Source of the DNA: Candidatus Zixiibacteriota bacterium | GTDB lineage: Bacteria; Zixibacteria; MSB-5A5; JAABVY01 | Assembly: GCA_011056555.1 (NCBI GenBank) | Contig: DSEQ01000028.1 | Span: forward strand, 52,341-116,340 | DNA: 64,000 bases | Direction of reading: 5' to 3' | Notes under the pieces: generated by a model | The model's database searches: none | Seen by the model: the letters and a program-made list of their open reading frames with translations, nothing else | What the model was told of the DNA's origin: nothing | Shown: piece after piece, positions 11,461-21,018 of the stretch | Numbering within the stretch: the first letter of the stretch is position 1 | Layout of the letters: each line of letters opens with the position of its first letter | Made by a program: the position numbers and the translations under genes

Positions 11461-12738
11461 ATGCCTTTATTATTGATTGCCCTGGCGGCAGTCCTATTCT
11501 ATCTGGCCTTCAGCGTAAATGTCTTCGGCTTCGGGCTTATGATGTACGATGATGCCTCCGAGGATGTATTTAAAGATCTCTCCGAACGCAGGAAGAGACG
11601 GTTGAACAGATTTTTCTCAAATATCACCAGGTTCAAGTATTTCGTACAGATATTCAACAATTTTGCGCTGGTGGTGATAGCGCTTTTAATCTATCGGGTG
11701 ACAGTGCATATTTTTGCGCAGAATGCTGTTGTCCGGGCGGCCATCACGATTGCGGCAATCGTACTTTTATGGCTGATCTTTCTGACAGTGGTGCAGTTCT
11801 TTTCAAAGAGGGTATCGGCGCGCTGGATTGTAAATACCCTGATAAAGAAGCAGACGCTGATGAGCCTGCTTTACGGGCTGTTCACACCCTTTATTCTTGT
11901 CTTCATGAAGACCCTGGATATTTACAAGGGCGAGAAGATTCCTGATGATAAAAAGGAGGAGCTGGTTGAGAGGGCAATCGAATCGATGGCTGACGAAGTT
12001 GGTATCGAGGAACCGCTCATGGAGGAGGATGAGAAGGAGATGATCGAGAATATATTCGAGCTCGATCAGACCAGCGTCAAGGCGGTGATGGTCCCCAGGA
12101 TTGATATCGTCTCGCTGCATTCAAGAATGGGCCTGGAGGAGATTAAGGAGATAGTCCGCAATTCAGGGCATTCGCGCTTTCCGGTTTACGGTGAGGATGC
12201 GGATGATGTCCTGGGATTTCTGTATGTGAAGGATCTGTTCTGCCGGGATGCGGTCAAGGATGAGAAATTCAATATCCGTGAATATATCCGTAAGGCCTAT
12301 GTAATTCCCGAAACGAAACGGCTGGATGAGCTGCTGGAGGAGCTGAAACGCTCCCGCACGCATATTGCACTGGTTGTTGACGAGTATGGAGGCACCGCCG
12401 GGATAGTGACAATGGAAAACATCATAGAGGTAATTGTGGGAGACATTCAGGATGAACATGATTACGAGCATCCCGATATAGTGCGGCTTGAGTCGGGCGA
12501 GGTGCGGGTGAATGCCAATGTCTCCGTGGAGGACCTGGCAGAGTATCTCGACATAGAGCTGGTGGACGAAAGATTCGAAACGGTTGGAGGGCTGATCTAC
12601 GACCTGGCCGGCACGCTTCCCAGCCCGGGACAGGTTCTGACACATGACGGTCTAGAGTTTGTGGTAGAAAAGGTATCCGGCCAGCGGATAGAAACAGTAA
12701 AAATAAAAATAATTGACCAGCCTGCAAAATCTGGATAG
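11461..12738 (+). CDS. CNNM/CorC-type transporter-associated CBS protein
   Basis: 425 aa. The N-terminal DUF21/CNNM-like membrane part has about four hydrophobic segments (2-25, 60-82, 88-112, 130-152). A tandem CBS pair follows (about 205-330; VPRIDIVSL and VVDEYGGTAGIVTMENIIEV), then a CorC_HlyC transporter-associated domain. CNNM/CorC proteins are linked to Mg2+/Co2+ efflux. It starts one base after ybeY and is the last member of the conserved phoH-pgpH-ybeY-corC order. Confidence 0.9.
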   Translation: MPLLLIALAAVLFYLAFSVNVFGFGLMMYDDASEDVFKDLSERRKRRLNRFFSNITRFKYFVQIFNNFALVVIALLIYRVTVHIFAQNAVVRAAITIAAIVLLWLIFLTVVQFFSKRVSARWIVNTLIKKQTLMSLLYGLFTPFILVFMKTLDIYKGEKIPDDKKEELVERAIESMADEVGIEEPLMEEDEKEMIENIFELDQTSVKAVMVPRIDIVSLHSRMGLEEIKEIVRNSGHSRFPVYGEDADDVLGFLYVKDLFCRDAVKDEKFNIREYIRKAYVIPETKRLDELLEELKRSRTHIALVVDEYGGTAGIVTMENIIEVIVGDIQDEHDYEHPDIVRLESGEVRVNANVSVEDLAEYLDIELVDERFETVGGLIYDLAGTLPSPGQVLTHDGLEFVVEKVSGQRIETVKIKIIDQPAKSG

Positions 12739-12792
12739 ATTACCACTCTCGTTCGTTAACAGAAAAAAATCGCTAAAATAAAAGGATGGACT

Positions 12793-13551
12793 ATGACTGA
12801 TTCAGGTAGCTCCCATATCGCCGAAAGCGCCGTAATTGGCGACGGTACCAAGATCGGCAAATTCTGTGTCATCGAGGAGGATGTCTCGATCGGTTCGAAC
12901 TGTCAACTGGGCCATCACGTAGTCATCCACAGGGGCTCATCGATCGGAAGCAACGTGCGTATTGACGACAACAGCGTGATAGGTAAAGAACCGATGCGAG
13001 CGGCCAATTCGGCAGTCACGAAAGAACAGCAGCTGGAACCGTCAAAAATCGGTGAAAATTGCATCATCGGCACAAATGTGGTGATTTATCGCGGGTGTGT
13101 TCTGGGTGAGAAAGTGCTGGCCGCCGACCTGGCGACAATTCGTGAGAATGTGACGATCGGGGATTACACCATCGTGGGACGTAATGTCGCGATCGAGAAT
13201 TACTGCAAAATCGGCCAGAGATGCAAGCTCGAGACGGATGTTTATATCACCGCGTACTCGGAGCTGGAGGATTTTGTCTTTGTGGCGCCCTGCGCGGCAA
13301 CATCCAATGACAATTTTGTGGGACGTACAAAGGAACGCTTCAAACACTTCAAAGGTGTGACTATCAGGCGCGGCGGACGGATCGGGACAAATGCCACTAT
13401 TCTTCCCGGAAAGGTGATCGGCGAGGATACGCTGGTTGCGGCGGGGGCGGTTGTTACAAAGGACACTCCTCCGCGCAAGATCGTTATAGGCTCCCCCGCC
13501 AGGGAGCTGCGTGATGTTCCCCCAGAGCAGTTGCTTGAAAATCAAGAGTGA
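12793..13551 (+). CDS. Left-handed beta-helix sugar N-acetyltransferase (WbpD/WlbB-like)
   Basis: 252 aa, composed almost entirely of hexapeptide repeats ([LIV]-G-x4), for example VSIGSNCQLGHHVVI and VTIGDYTIVGRNVAI. The C-terminal part VTIRRGGRIGTNATILPG, then AAGAVVTKD, is characteristic of acetyl-CoA-dependent amino-sugar N-acetyltransferases such as WlbB/WbpD. These act on UDP-linked amino sugars for surface polysaccharide. The substrate is not known here and no partner aminotransferase is adjacent. SD AAAGGATGG precedes the ATG. Confidence 0.78.
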   Translation: MTDSGSSHIAESAVIGDGTKIGKFCVIEEDVSIGSNCQLGHHVVIHRGSSIGSNVRIDDNSVIGKEPMRAANSAVTKEQQLEPSKIGENCIIGTNVVIYRGCVLGEKVLAADLATIRENVTIGDYTIVGRNVAIENYCKIGQRCKLETDVYITAYSELEDFVFVAPCAATSNDNFVGRTKERFKHFKGVTIRRGGRIGTNATILPGKVIGEDTLVAAGAVVTKDTPPRKIVIGSPARELRDVPPEQLLENQE

Positions 13552-13625
13552 TCTTCTATTTAATTTTGTTGACAAAGACGGGCGAGTTTCTTGAATTGAT
13601 AGAGTATCAGCCTTAAGGAGGGAAA

Positions 13626-14756
13626 ATGGGTAAGTTGTATTATCATTACAGGGATATCCTCAAGGCCCCGCGCCTGGCATTAATGGGCAAAAACATATTC
13701 ATAATGATGTTCCATGTCATGCTCGGTTACGTGATTTATCTTATACTGACCTATGCCGCATATCTGGTTCAGGGATTGAGTATCGGCCAGGTCTGGCATC
13801 TTTATATGCTCTTCCCGTTCGGCACGATTCCTTTCGAGAATACCCTCTCCAAATTTATATGGTATGTTGCCTGCATATTCTGGATCGGGATGTTCCTGCG
13901 CGGGTCGCTTGGAGTGGCCCGATCGGCGTTCGAGGAATTAAGGGGCAATTTCTTCTTTTCTATGGGAGAAGCCTTCCGATTTACACGAAAAAACAGTCGA
14001 ATCGTTTACCGGGCTGTTGTAAGTGTGATCGTATTTATCGCCTTTCTGGTTCTGCTGGGAATAATAGTGGGGCTGATCGGAAAGATCCCGATATTCGGAG
14101 AGCTGTTCTATGGATTCTTTTATGATTTTCCCTTCTTTGTTGTGTCGCTCTTTGCCGTGCTGGTAATCTTCCTGCTGGCGACGCTAATCCTGACCGCGCC
14201 GGCAGTAGCAGCGGTCAAGGGCGAGGATACCATGACTACCCTGTTCGACGGTTTTTCATCGGTGACCTCCCAGCCATTGCGCTGGACACTGTATCTTGCG
14301 GGCTCCTATGTGCTTGCCCGGGTAACGACCTTCATACTGGCTTATGCCTCATTCAGGGCGATGCAGTTCACCAACTGGACCACCATGCTGATCATGGGAG
14401 AAAAGCAGGCCGAGCTTTTTTCGCTGGGCGCCCGGGAGGTATTCGCCAGCTTCCCCTATACGCATTACTTTGCGGGGCTGCCCTATCTGGCGCAATTAAA
14501 TCCGGCGGATTATTTCCATCTGGGCTATGTCGGAGATGTTTCCTGGTCGCTGAGTGTGGGCGGAATTTTTATAATGATTTCGATTGTTTTTATTCTGTTC
14601 TTTATCGTCAGTTACTTTTTAAATACAATGGTGTGCGCACAGGTGATCGCCTTCCTCGATATCAGAAATGCCACGCATAATGAGAAGCTGGCCTTCATTC
14701 CTGAAGATGAGCTGGAGCAGGAGATGGAAGCTGAGGAATCAGGCCGGAAGAAGTAG
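13626..14756 (+). CDS. Polytopic membrane protein of unknown function
   Basis: 376 aa. I do not recognise the family. About six to seven hydrophobic helices are seen (roughly 22-48, 76-96, 130-152, 170-195, 222-245, 315-345), with an acidic tail EDELEQEMEAEESGRKK. The amphipathic N-terminus and the pattern of alternating long helices and short loops recall DUF4013/YciC-like proteins only loosely. A very strong SD (AAGGAGGG) precedes the ATG. A TTGACA at 13569-13574 suggests its own promoter, but the -10 is poor. It is convergent with the macrodomain gene. Confidence 0.75.
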   Translation: MGKLYYHYRDILKAPRLALMGKNIFIMMFHVMLGYVIYLILTYAAYLVQGLSIGQVWHLYMLFPFGTIPFENTLSKFIWYVACIFWIGMFLRGSLGVARSAFEELRGNFFFSMGEAFRFTRKNSRIVYRAVVSVIVFIAFLVLLGIIVGLIGKIPIFGELFYGFFYDFPFFVVSLFAVLVIFLLATLILTAPAVAAVKGEDTMTTLFDGFSSVTSQPLRWTLYLAGSYVLARVTTFILAYASFRAMQFTNWTTMLIMGEKQAELFSLGAREVFASFPYTHYFAGLPYLAQLNPADYFHLGYVGDVSWSLSVGGIFIMISIVFILFFIVSYFLNTMVCAQVIAFLDIRNATHNEKLAFIPEDELEQEMEAEESGRKK

Positions 14757-14789
14757 CATCACCTTCCGCTTCGAACCCAACAACAGTTC

Positions 14790-15287
14790 TTATTTCATTT
14801 TCTTATAAACCGACTCGAAGACCTGTCTGGCGGTCGGATCAAATAGAACAAAGCGGATATCTTGCAGATGCTTCGGCTGAAATTGGAAGACCGCCTTCAG
14901 CATCGATTCAGCACATTGATCCAGCCCCAGCCCGCCAACCCCTGTGCCGATGGCCGGAAAGGAAATCGACTTGAGTTCCAGGCTATCAGCGACCTTGAGT
15001 GAGGAGAAGGTTGATTGCTTCACTTTCTCGGCGGAGGTTACCAGATCCTGTCCCATACCGGCGGCATGGATCACGTATTTGGCCTTCAGTTTTCCCGCAG
15101 TTGTGGCAACGGCCTGACCGATTCCGATCGGCCCTTTCTGAACCGCTTCCTTTTCAATCTCCTCGCCGCCCTGTTTCTTGATGGCGCCGGCCACGCCGGA
15201 ACCCATCCAGAGCTGATTATTGGCGGCGTTTACAATAGCGTCGGTCGCCTGTTCTGTGATATCTCCCTGAATGATTTCTATATTCAT
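14790..15287 (-). CDS. Macrodomain protein (ADP-ribose / O-acetyl-ADP-ribose deacylase type)
   Basis: 165 aa, a stand-alone macrodomain. The opening IIQGDITEQATDAIVNAANN, the loop MGSGVAGAIKKQGG and FPAIGTGVGGLG are the ADP-ribose-binding elements of the MacroD/YmdB group. It probably removes ADP-ribose adducts or hydrolyses O-acetyl-ADP-ribose. SD AAAGGAGGAGAG is excellent. It follows tsaD on the same strand with a 48-bp gap. Confidence 0.9.
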   Translation of the reverse strand: MNIEIIQGDITEQATDAIVNAANNQLWMGSGVAGAIKKQGGEEIEKEAVQKGPIGIGQAVATTAGKLKAKYVIHAAGMGQDLVTSAEKVKQSTFSSLKVADSLELKSISFPAIGTGVGGLGLDQCAESMLKAVFQFQPKHLQDIRFVLFDPTARQVFESVYKKMK

Positions 15288-15335
15288 CTCTCCTCCTTTT
15301 GCTTACTATCAATATAAAACAAACGAACGAGTGGA

Positions 15336-16346
15336 TCAATTTGATCCCGACAGGGGAAGATATGGATAAGCATTGAGATTGAAATCCGATCTCTGTCCTT
15401 TTTCAAAGCGTTTGTGCCCGGCAGAGGCTATCATGGCGGCGTTGTCGGTGCACAATATGGGAGGCGGATAGAAGACCTCTATTTTTTTCTTTTCAGCCTT
15501 GAAAATCAATTTTTCTCTAAGTCTGGAATTGGCTGCCACGCCACCGGCCAGGACGATTTTATTGATTTCAAGGCTCCTGGCGGCCAGCATCGCCTTGGAA
15601 ACAAGAACATCCACGACCGCCTCCTGGAACGAGGCGCAGATATCGAACAGATTATTCTTCACAAATTCCGGTCCCTTCTCCTTCACATACAGCACTACTG
15701 CCGTCTTAAGGCCGGAGAATGAGAACTCGTATGATATATCCTTGAGGAACGCGCGCGGAAATTTGTGAAAATTCGGATTACCTTTTCCAGCCAGGTCATC
15801 GATGATCTTCCCGCCAGGATAGCCGAGTCCCAGGAGTTTCGAGACCTTATCGTAGGCCTCGCCCGCGGCATCATCCCGGGTCTGTCCCAGAATCTGATAA
15901 TCAAGATAATCGCAAACATGCACAAGAATTGTATGACCCCCGGAGACGATCAGGGCGACAAAGGGCGGTTCCAACTGGGGCGAGGCTAGATAATTGGAGA
16001 AAACATGTCCCTCCAGGTGATTTATTCCGAGAAGCGGCAGGCCGCAGGAATATGACAGCGCCTTGGCAAAGTTTACACCCACCAAAAGTGATCCCACCAA
16101 TCCCGGGCCCATTGTAACCGCAATGCCGTCCATGTCTTTGAGCTCGAGGCCTGATTCGTTCAGGGCCTGTATATATAAAAGGGGCAGTTTCTTCAACTGC
16201 TGGCGGGAAGCTATCTCGGGAACAATGCCGCCGAATCTGGCATGATCGACCTGTGAGTAAACCAGGTTCACCCGAGTCTTCTTCATGCCCTCAACAACTG
16301 CGACTGATGTTTCATCGCAGGAAGTTTCTATTCCAAGTATTCTCAC
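15336..16346 (-). CDS. tsaD: tRNA N6-adenosine threonylcarbamoyltransferase
   Basis: 336 aa, the usual length. It transfers the threonylcarbamoyl group to A37 of ANN-decoding tRNAs in complex with TsaB/TsaE. The ASKHA fold opens with LGIETSCDETSVAVV. Metal ligands His110 and His114 are in NHLEGH, and the loop VALIVSGGHT and C-terminal CTDNAAMIA are present. The start is GTG at 16346, overlapping the YbbR-gene stop as GTGA, so the pair is translationally coupled. Confidence 0.96.
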   Translation of the reverse strand: MRILGIETSCDETSVAVVEGMKKTRVNLVYSQVDHARFGGIVPEIASRQQLKKLPLLYIQALNESGLELKDMDGIAVTMGPGLVGSLLVGVNFAKALSYSCGLPLLGINHLEGHVFSNYLASPQLEPPFVALIVSGGHTILVHVCDYLDYQILGQTRDDAAGEAYDKVSKLLGLGYPGGKIIDDLAGKGNPNFHKFPRAFLKDISYEFSFSGLKTAVVLYVKEKGPEFVKNNLFDICASFQEAVVDVLVSKAMLAARSLEINKIVLAGGVAANSRLREKLIFKAEKKKIEVFYPPPILCTDNAAMIASAGHKRFEKGQRSDFNLNAYPYLPLSGSN

Positions 16347-17269
16347 GGCTTAGAAGTGGCAGTTACTGAGATTGAATGCGGCTCGGTCCGCACCAGCTGA
16401 TAGCCGGGCGGAACCACAACTTTGGGAAGGACCGTGGTGCTGCCGGCTTCAATTGAACGGAAGTTTATAGAGGCGGAGAAAGCCGTCTCATCGAGCGTGT
16501 CCAATTGCCCTCCGGGCCCCTCGATTATAAGATAGAGTGAATCGGGTTCAAAGGCGGTTGAGTCAAACAGGTCGGAATTATAAGTTTCTATTGCAATCGG
16601 TCCGAATCTCTTTTCTACAAGAGGCACTATATCCAGATGGACACCGACCTCCCGGGTCTCCAGGTTCAGGAACATCGTATCCTGAGTTATCAATTTCACA
16701 TTTTCATCGATATCTTTTTTGACATCCCGAAATTTTATCTCTTCAGTAGGAATAGATTTCAGCGCCCTTATGAATTTTGCCGGCCCTGTGACCTCAACGC
16801 TGTCGGGAGTGACCCGAAGCTCCCCTGATTTTGTGTATCCCAGGGCAGGTTCGACAGAGATTAGCGGCTCCACCGGCACCCGTCCGGTGTCCAGGGACTC
16901 AACTTTCAGCAAGAGAGCCTGAGGATTGTCCACCGTTACAACCCGGGCTCGAACATTATCATCAAATGCCAGATCCACAGGTGTAAGCTCGATACGGTAG
17001 ATACCGGTCTCGAAGTTGGCGGCATCATAAAGCAGGGACGGATTTTTGAGAAGAAAAGCCAGCAATTGCTTTCCGGTGCCCTCTATTTTGACTTTAATTT
17101 TATCCGGAAGCGGAGTAGTGAGGATCAGTCCCTCCTGGAGATCCTTGAGACCGAAGTTTACCTCGAATTCATATTCATAAGTTTTATTGGTGACGACATT
17201 GAACCAGAACAGCAGGGCGAGAAAAAACGCCACAATCTTCAATGCCAGATTTTTTGTCAGAAATTCCAC
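16343..17269 (-). CDS. YbbR-domain protein (CdaR-like)
   Basis: 308 aa. One N-terminal membrane helix (about 7-24, LALKIVAFFLALLFWFNVV) is followed by three to four YbbR-type beta repeats. In Firmicutes a YbbR protein (CdaR) binds and regulates the diadenylate cyclase CdaA, whose gene usually adjoins it; here tsaD lies next to it instead. Because a PgpH-like c-di-AMP phosphodiesterase is encoded 6 kb away, a c-di-AMP role is inferred only. GTG start with upstream GGGAAAAGA. Confidence 0.82.
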   Translation of the reverse strand: MEFLTKNLALKIVAFFLALLFWFNVVTNKTYEYEFEVNFGLKDLQEGLILTTPLPDKIKVKIEGTGKQLLAFLLKNPSLLYDAANFETGIYRIELTPVDLAFDDNVRARVVTVDNPQALLLKVESLDTGRVPVEPLISVEPALGYTKSGELRVTPDSVEVTGPAKFIRALKSIPTEEIKFRDVKKDIDENVKLITQDTMFLNLETREVGVHLDIVPLVEKRFGPIAIETYNSDLFDSTAFEPDSLYLIIEGPGGQLDTLDETAFSASINFRSIEAGSTTVLPKVVVPPGYQLVRTEPHSISVTATSKP

Positions 17270-17296
17270 TTATCTTTTCCCATTGAAATCCCTTAA

Positions 17297-17323
17297 TTTA
17301 TACAGCAGCCCCCTCCCTGTCAA
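17297..17323 (-). promoter_or_regulatory. Putative promoter of ybbR-tsaD
   Basis: On the minus strand TTGACA (17323-17318) and TATAAA (17302-17297) lie upstream of the ybbR GTG. The spacer is only 15 bp (16 if the -10 is taken one base further), shorter than ideal; both hexamers are otherwise near consensus. Confidence 0.4.
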
Positions 17324-17349
17324 ATATAAAGCATAATTCCAATATGGTT

Positions 17350-18876
17350 TTAGATATCTTCACCCCGGACAGGATTGTTCCAGTAATAGCGGGTCACACC
17401 TCTTTCTGTAGCGATCCATAGATAATCGCCGTCGAGGATTAAATCGTATACCATGTTATCGATCAGGCCGTCAGCTGTGGTGAAATGCTTCCAGTAGTGC
17501 TTCATGCGGTCATATCGATAAACTCCATAATCGGTGGCCACCCAGAGATAGCGCTCGTGAACCAGTATTCTATTTGGATGATATCCATCCAGTTCGGCCT
17601 CGACATAAAATCTTTCCTGCTCCTCAAACCTGTCGTTCATCCAGACGACAGCGTCCTCGGTGGCAAACCAGAGGCCATCCTTTGTATCCGCTTCCACATC
17701 GAATGTGATTGCCAACAGCACCCCGCCGGCCGAAGAATAACGGTAGAACTTATTCGCTCTGGAATCAAACCTCACAGTACCGTAATCAGAGCCAATCCAG
17801 AGATCGTCCTTATATGCCAGGATATCAAAAATAGCGGCAGAAGCAACCATCTGCCCGCCCATAAATTGTATGGAATCGCCTTTGACATCCATGACATACA
17901 TGCCGTTATCGGTGCCGATGAACAGTTCGCCTTTACTATATTCGAGCGAGAGGATCAGATCGGTCGCAAAATTGCGGGGCTGGTAGTAAGATTTGAATCC
18001 CGAACCGTCATGGTCCATCCTGACAAGCCCGAAATCTGTGGCCATAAATATATATTTGTCGGTATCTTCTATGTCGTTTATCTGATCTGAAACAAAGCGG
18101 TCATTATATTTTGATTCATAATATTCCCATTTATTCTCTTTTCTTTCCCAGGTGGTGAGGGCGTTTTCGGCTCCGGACTGATTGCGACCCCCGAAGTAAA
18201 ATTTTTCACCTTTCTTCAGCATAGTGTGAATACTGCTGCTGTATAAACCGTAATTCATAAGATCGATTTCGATCCCGTAATTGTCAATTCGGCCTACCCC
18301 CAGTCCCCATGTCCCCAGCCAGATGTCTCCATTTTCTCCCCGCGCAGCCGCCACCACAGGATAATCCCGCAATTTATCATCCTGAATAAGATTGGGTGAC
18401 ATTGCATGGTATCCGACGGGGGGAATATATTTCTGGAAATTTGAAATCAGGGAAAGATTATCACCCACAAGATGACCCGGAAAGACATCAGTCTGTGACC
18501 ATTCTTTGAATGTCGTTTCGTACATATAAATGCCGCTGGATGTATTCACATAAACCCTTGAATCATCAGGTTCTACCGCCAGCATTCGAATGTTATGGTC
18601 AGGGAGGCCGTCTGATTCAGTCATTGGATCGAGCCATTCCTCGAAGTTGATATCGTATACCATGATACCTTCGGTTGTACCGAAATAGACATTATTGAAA
18701 CCGGAGGCAATCGAACGCACAAAACGCATGTTCGTGTAACTGATCCAGTCTTCGGGATAATATCCCCTGGTATTCTGGGAATTTGAGTCGGGCTGCGGAG
18801 ACAGGATCATTATAAATACAAAAATCCAGAGGATCATTGTCCTGGTTGATATGCAGTTACGGAGGATTCTGTTCAC
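17350..18876 (-). CDS. Secreted beta-propeller protein (two-component-regulator propeller repeats)
   Basis: 508 aa. A signal peptide or anchor (about 13-29, MILWIFVFIMILS) is followed by repeats of the Reg_prop type. The recurring pattern is a short strand with LWIATERGVTRY / LWVATDYGVYRY / IWLGTWGLGVGRI. Such propellers usually form the sensory part of hybrid histidine kinases, but this protein ends after the repeats with no kinase. It is therefore probably a periplasmic or surface protein. It follows the M20 amidohydrolase by 11 bp; the start is GTG with AAGGATAA upstream. Confidence 0.82.
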   Translation of the reverse strand: MNRILRNCISTRTMILWIFVFIMILSPQPDSNSQNTRGYYPEDWISYTNMRFVRSIASGFNNVYFGTTEGIMVYDINFEEWLDPMTESDGLPDHNIRMLAVEPDDSRVYVNTSSGIYMYETTFKEWSQTDVFPGHLVGDNLSLISNFQKYIPPVGYHAMSPNLIQDDKLRDYPVVAAARGENGDIWLGTWGLGVGRIDNYGIEIDLMNYGLYSSSIHTMLKKGEKFYFGGRNQSGAENALTTWERKENKWEYYESKYNDRFVSDQINDIEDTDKYIFMATDFGLVRMDHDGSGFKSYYQPRNFATDLILSLEYSKGELFIGTDNGMYVMDVKGDSIQFMGGQMVASAAIFDILAYKDDLWIGSDYGTVRFDSRANKFYRYSSAGGVLLAITFDVEADTKDGLWFATEDAVVWMNDRFEEQERFYVEAELDGYHPNRILVHERYLWVATDYGVYRYDRMKHYWKHFTTADGLIDNMVYDLILDGDYLWIATERGVTRYYWNNPVRGEDI

Positions 18877-18887
18877 GCGGCTTATGA

Positions 18888-20075
18888 TTATCCTTTCTGC
18901 TCCAGGAAGTTATAGACTGCGCCGGCGAGAACAGCGCTTCCAATCTTCATCGCCTCTTCGTCGACATTAAACATATCGCTGTGCCATTGATGCACCGCGC
19001 CCACTTTCTTATTGCGGACTCCCAGACGAAACATCGCACCCGGCACATATTGTAAATAGCGGGCAAAATCTTCGCCTCCGAGCCCGGGATTCTCTAGATA
19101 TGTCACACTCTTTTTACCATACAATTTATGTGCAGTTTCAATAATGAACCGATTTGCGGCAGGATTGTTCTTTAACGCAGGATAATTGGCAACGTATTCC
19201 AGATTGTATTTTGCTCCGTAAGCGTTAGTTATCCCGGTGATCATCTGTTCAAGGCCTTTCTTGACTTTCTGCACCGATTTCGGATCTGTTCCGCGAATCG
19301 TGCCCCGCATGAAGACTTCACCGGCAATTATATTGCGGGCGCTTCCTCCCTCAATTGTGCCGATTGTTAAAACGGCTTGAGCGCTGGGATTTATCTGTCG
19401 TGAGACAATCGCCTGAGCGGCATCGATAATCTGCGAGGCAACGACTATGCTGTCAATTGTGTCATGGGGCCGGGCGCCATGCCCGCCCCTGCCCCGAACG
19501 GTCAGATTGAAATCCAGGACCTCGGCCATCATAACGTCGTCCCGGACGCCGATTTTTCCGGTGCGAATATTGGGGTCATTGTGCAAGGCGAAAATCATTT
19601 TCACAGGAGGATTCTTCATTGCCCCGGCTTTGATCATCTCAATTGCACCGCCAGGTGGAACCTCCTCGGCCGGCTGGAAGATGAATCGCACGGTGCCCTT
19701 CAGTTCCGATTTTATGTCCCGCAGAATCATGGCGGCCCCTAATACCATAGCCATGTGCATATCATGACCGCAGGCATGCATCCGGCCGTTGTTTTTTGAT
19801 CTGAAGGGAAGACCTGTTTTTTCATGGATGGGCAGAGCGTCAATATCAGATCTCAGAGCGCATACAGGTTTCTCCTTTGTTCCCTGGAGAACGCCCAGAA
19901 CGCCGGTTTTAGCATGCGAGCTTGATTTTATTTTGAGCAGGCTCAATTCAGCTTTGATTTTTTTGGAAGTTTCAATTTCTTCGAATGCGGTTTCCGGGCG
20001 GGCATGAAAATAGCGCCGCAGTTCGACCATACGGCGGTAATAATTCTCGGCCAAATCTCTTATCTTTTCGAGCAT
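18888..20075 (-). CDS. M20-family amidohydrolase (N-acyl amino acid / hippurate hydrolase type)
   Basis: 395 aa from the ATG at 20075, which has SD GAGAAGG overlapping the stop of the endonuclease V gene. A longer open frame to 20141 would overlap that gene by 53 bp without an SD. The metal-binding motif HACGHDMHMAMV, the LFQPAEEVPPGGA loop with the catalytic Glu, and the C-terminal PGLGGEDFARYLQ are typical of the IAA-amino acid hydrolase/AmhX-like group with a dinuclear metal centre. It probably deacylates N-acyl amino acids; the physiological substrate is unknown. Confidence 0.92.
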   Translation of the reverse strand: MLEKIRDLAENYYRRMVELRRYFHARPETAFEEIETSKKIKAELSLLKIKSSSHAKTGVLGVLQGTKEKPVCALRSDIDALPIHEKTGLPFRSKNNGRMHACGHDMHMAMVLGAAMILRDIKSELKGTVRFIFQPAEEVPPGGAIEMIKAGAMKNPPVKMIFALHNDPNIRTGKIGVRDDVMMAEVLDFNLTVRGRGGHGARPHDTIDSIVVASQIIDAAQAIVSRQINPSAQAVLTIGTIEGGSARNIIAGEVFMRGTIRGTDPKSVQKVKKGLEQMITGITNAYGAKYNLEYVANYPALKNNPAANRFIIETAHKLYGKKSVTYLENPGLGGEDFARYLQYVPGAMFRLGVRNKKVGAVHQWHSDMFNVDEEAMKIGSAVLAGAVYNFLEQKG

Positions 20076-20088
20076 ATTTTGAGCCTTC

Positions 20089-20814
20089 TCAACGGTATTC
20101 CCTGCCCTGCTGGCCCCTGTGCGGCTTCTGCCTGCTGTCATAATTGCGGCGCATTTTGTTAACCAGGATATGAGCGATCCTCAACGGCTCAGGCAACCTG
20201 TAGCCCCGGGTCGTGGCAGACACAACATCTGCAGCCGTTTCATTATCTATTTTATGGCCGGCGGAAACGAAAAGCGGTTTCACGCCCGCCCTTGTACGCA
20301 CAGCATAGCCGACAATCTCCTCGTTTTCCGCCTCCAGAGGCGCCCGCGCCCCCAGTTCATCCGGCAAAGTCCTGAAATTTCCGATGAGTTTCTTCTTCGC
20401 ACAGCCAATGACCGGGATATCGAGCATGACCCCGAAATGAGAAGCCATGCCGATCCTTTTAGGGTGAGCAATGCCGTTGGCATCAAACATAATGACGTCG
20501 GGCACAGATTCCAGCCGCTCCAGAGCCTTGGCCAGAACCGGCCCCTCCCGGAAGAATAGAAATCCTGGAATATACGGAAAACTGACATAGGACTGCGCCC
20601 GCACCTTTTCCAGGGGCACCAGTTCGGGAAACTTCATAACCACAACACTGGCGAATATCGCTTCGTCTCCCTTGGAATAGGCAACATCAGCACCGGCAAT
20701 CGTCTCAAATTCCCTGTCCGGAGGCCTCACCTCTACCAGGTCAACCAGTTCCTCCTGTATCCTGGCAGCTTCTTTGAGATCAGTGGTCCACTGATGCATT
20801 CGAGCGAATCTCAT
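20089..20814 (-). CDS. nfi: Endonuclease V
   Basis: 241 aa. It incises DNA (and RNA in some species) next to deaminated bases such as inosine. Catalytic residues align with Thermotoga EndoV: Asp43 (AGADVAYS), Glu90 (FFREGP), Asp111 (FDANG) and His187 (SAGHK). The wedge motif PYIPGF is present. A basic C-terminal tail of about 20 residues (RRNYDSRQKPHRGQQG) goes beyond the compact enzyme and may add nucleic-acid contacts. The 204-bp region upstream (20815-21018) holds an AT-rich stretch and a TTGAAT/ATTCAA dyad at 20935-20951 but no gene. Confidence 0.95.
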   Translation of the reverse strand: MRFARMHQWTTDLKEAARIQEELVDLVEVRPPDREFETIAGADVAYSKGDEAIFASVVVMKFPELVPLEKVRAQSYVSFPYIPGFLFFREGPVLAKALERLESVPDVIMFDANGIAHPKRIGMASHFGVMLDIPVIGCAKKKLIGNFRTLPDELGARAPLEAENEEIVGYAVRTRAGVKPLFVSAGHKIDNETAADVVSATTRGYRLPEPLRIAHILVNKMRRNYDSRQKPHRGQQGREYR

Positions 20815-21018
20815 AACATCCCCTTTGAGGCCGAAAATGGCGACCGCTTATTTTAACATTCAAATTAGATAACACCTGAATCTTATGGATGTTCAAAGCT
20901 TCCTTTTAATCCTGATACGGCCATATTAAACAGATTGAATGTATAATTCAACAAAAGATTTTGGAGTGTGTCGAATCCGTCAAATATTCACATACTCGTA
21001 TGGATGCTCGCCTGCATG

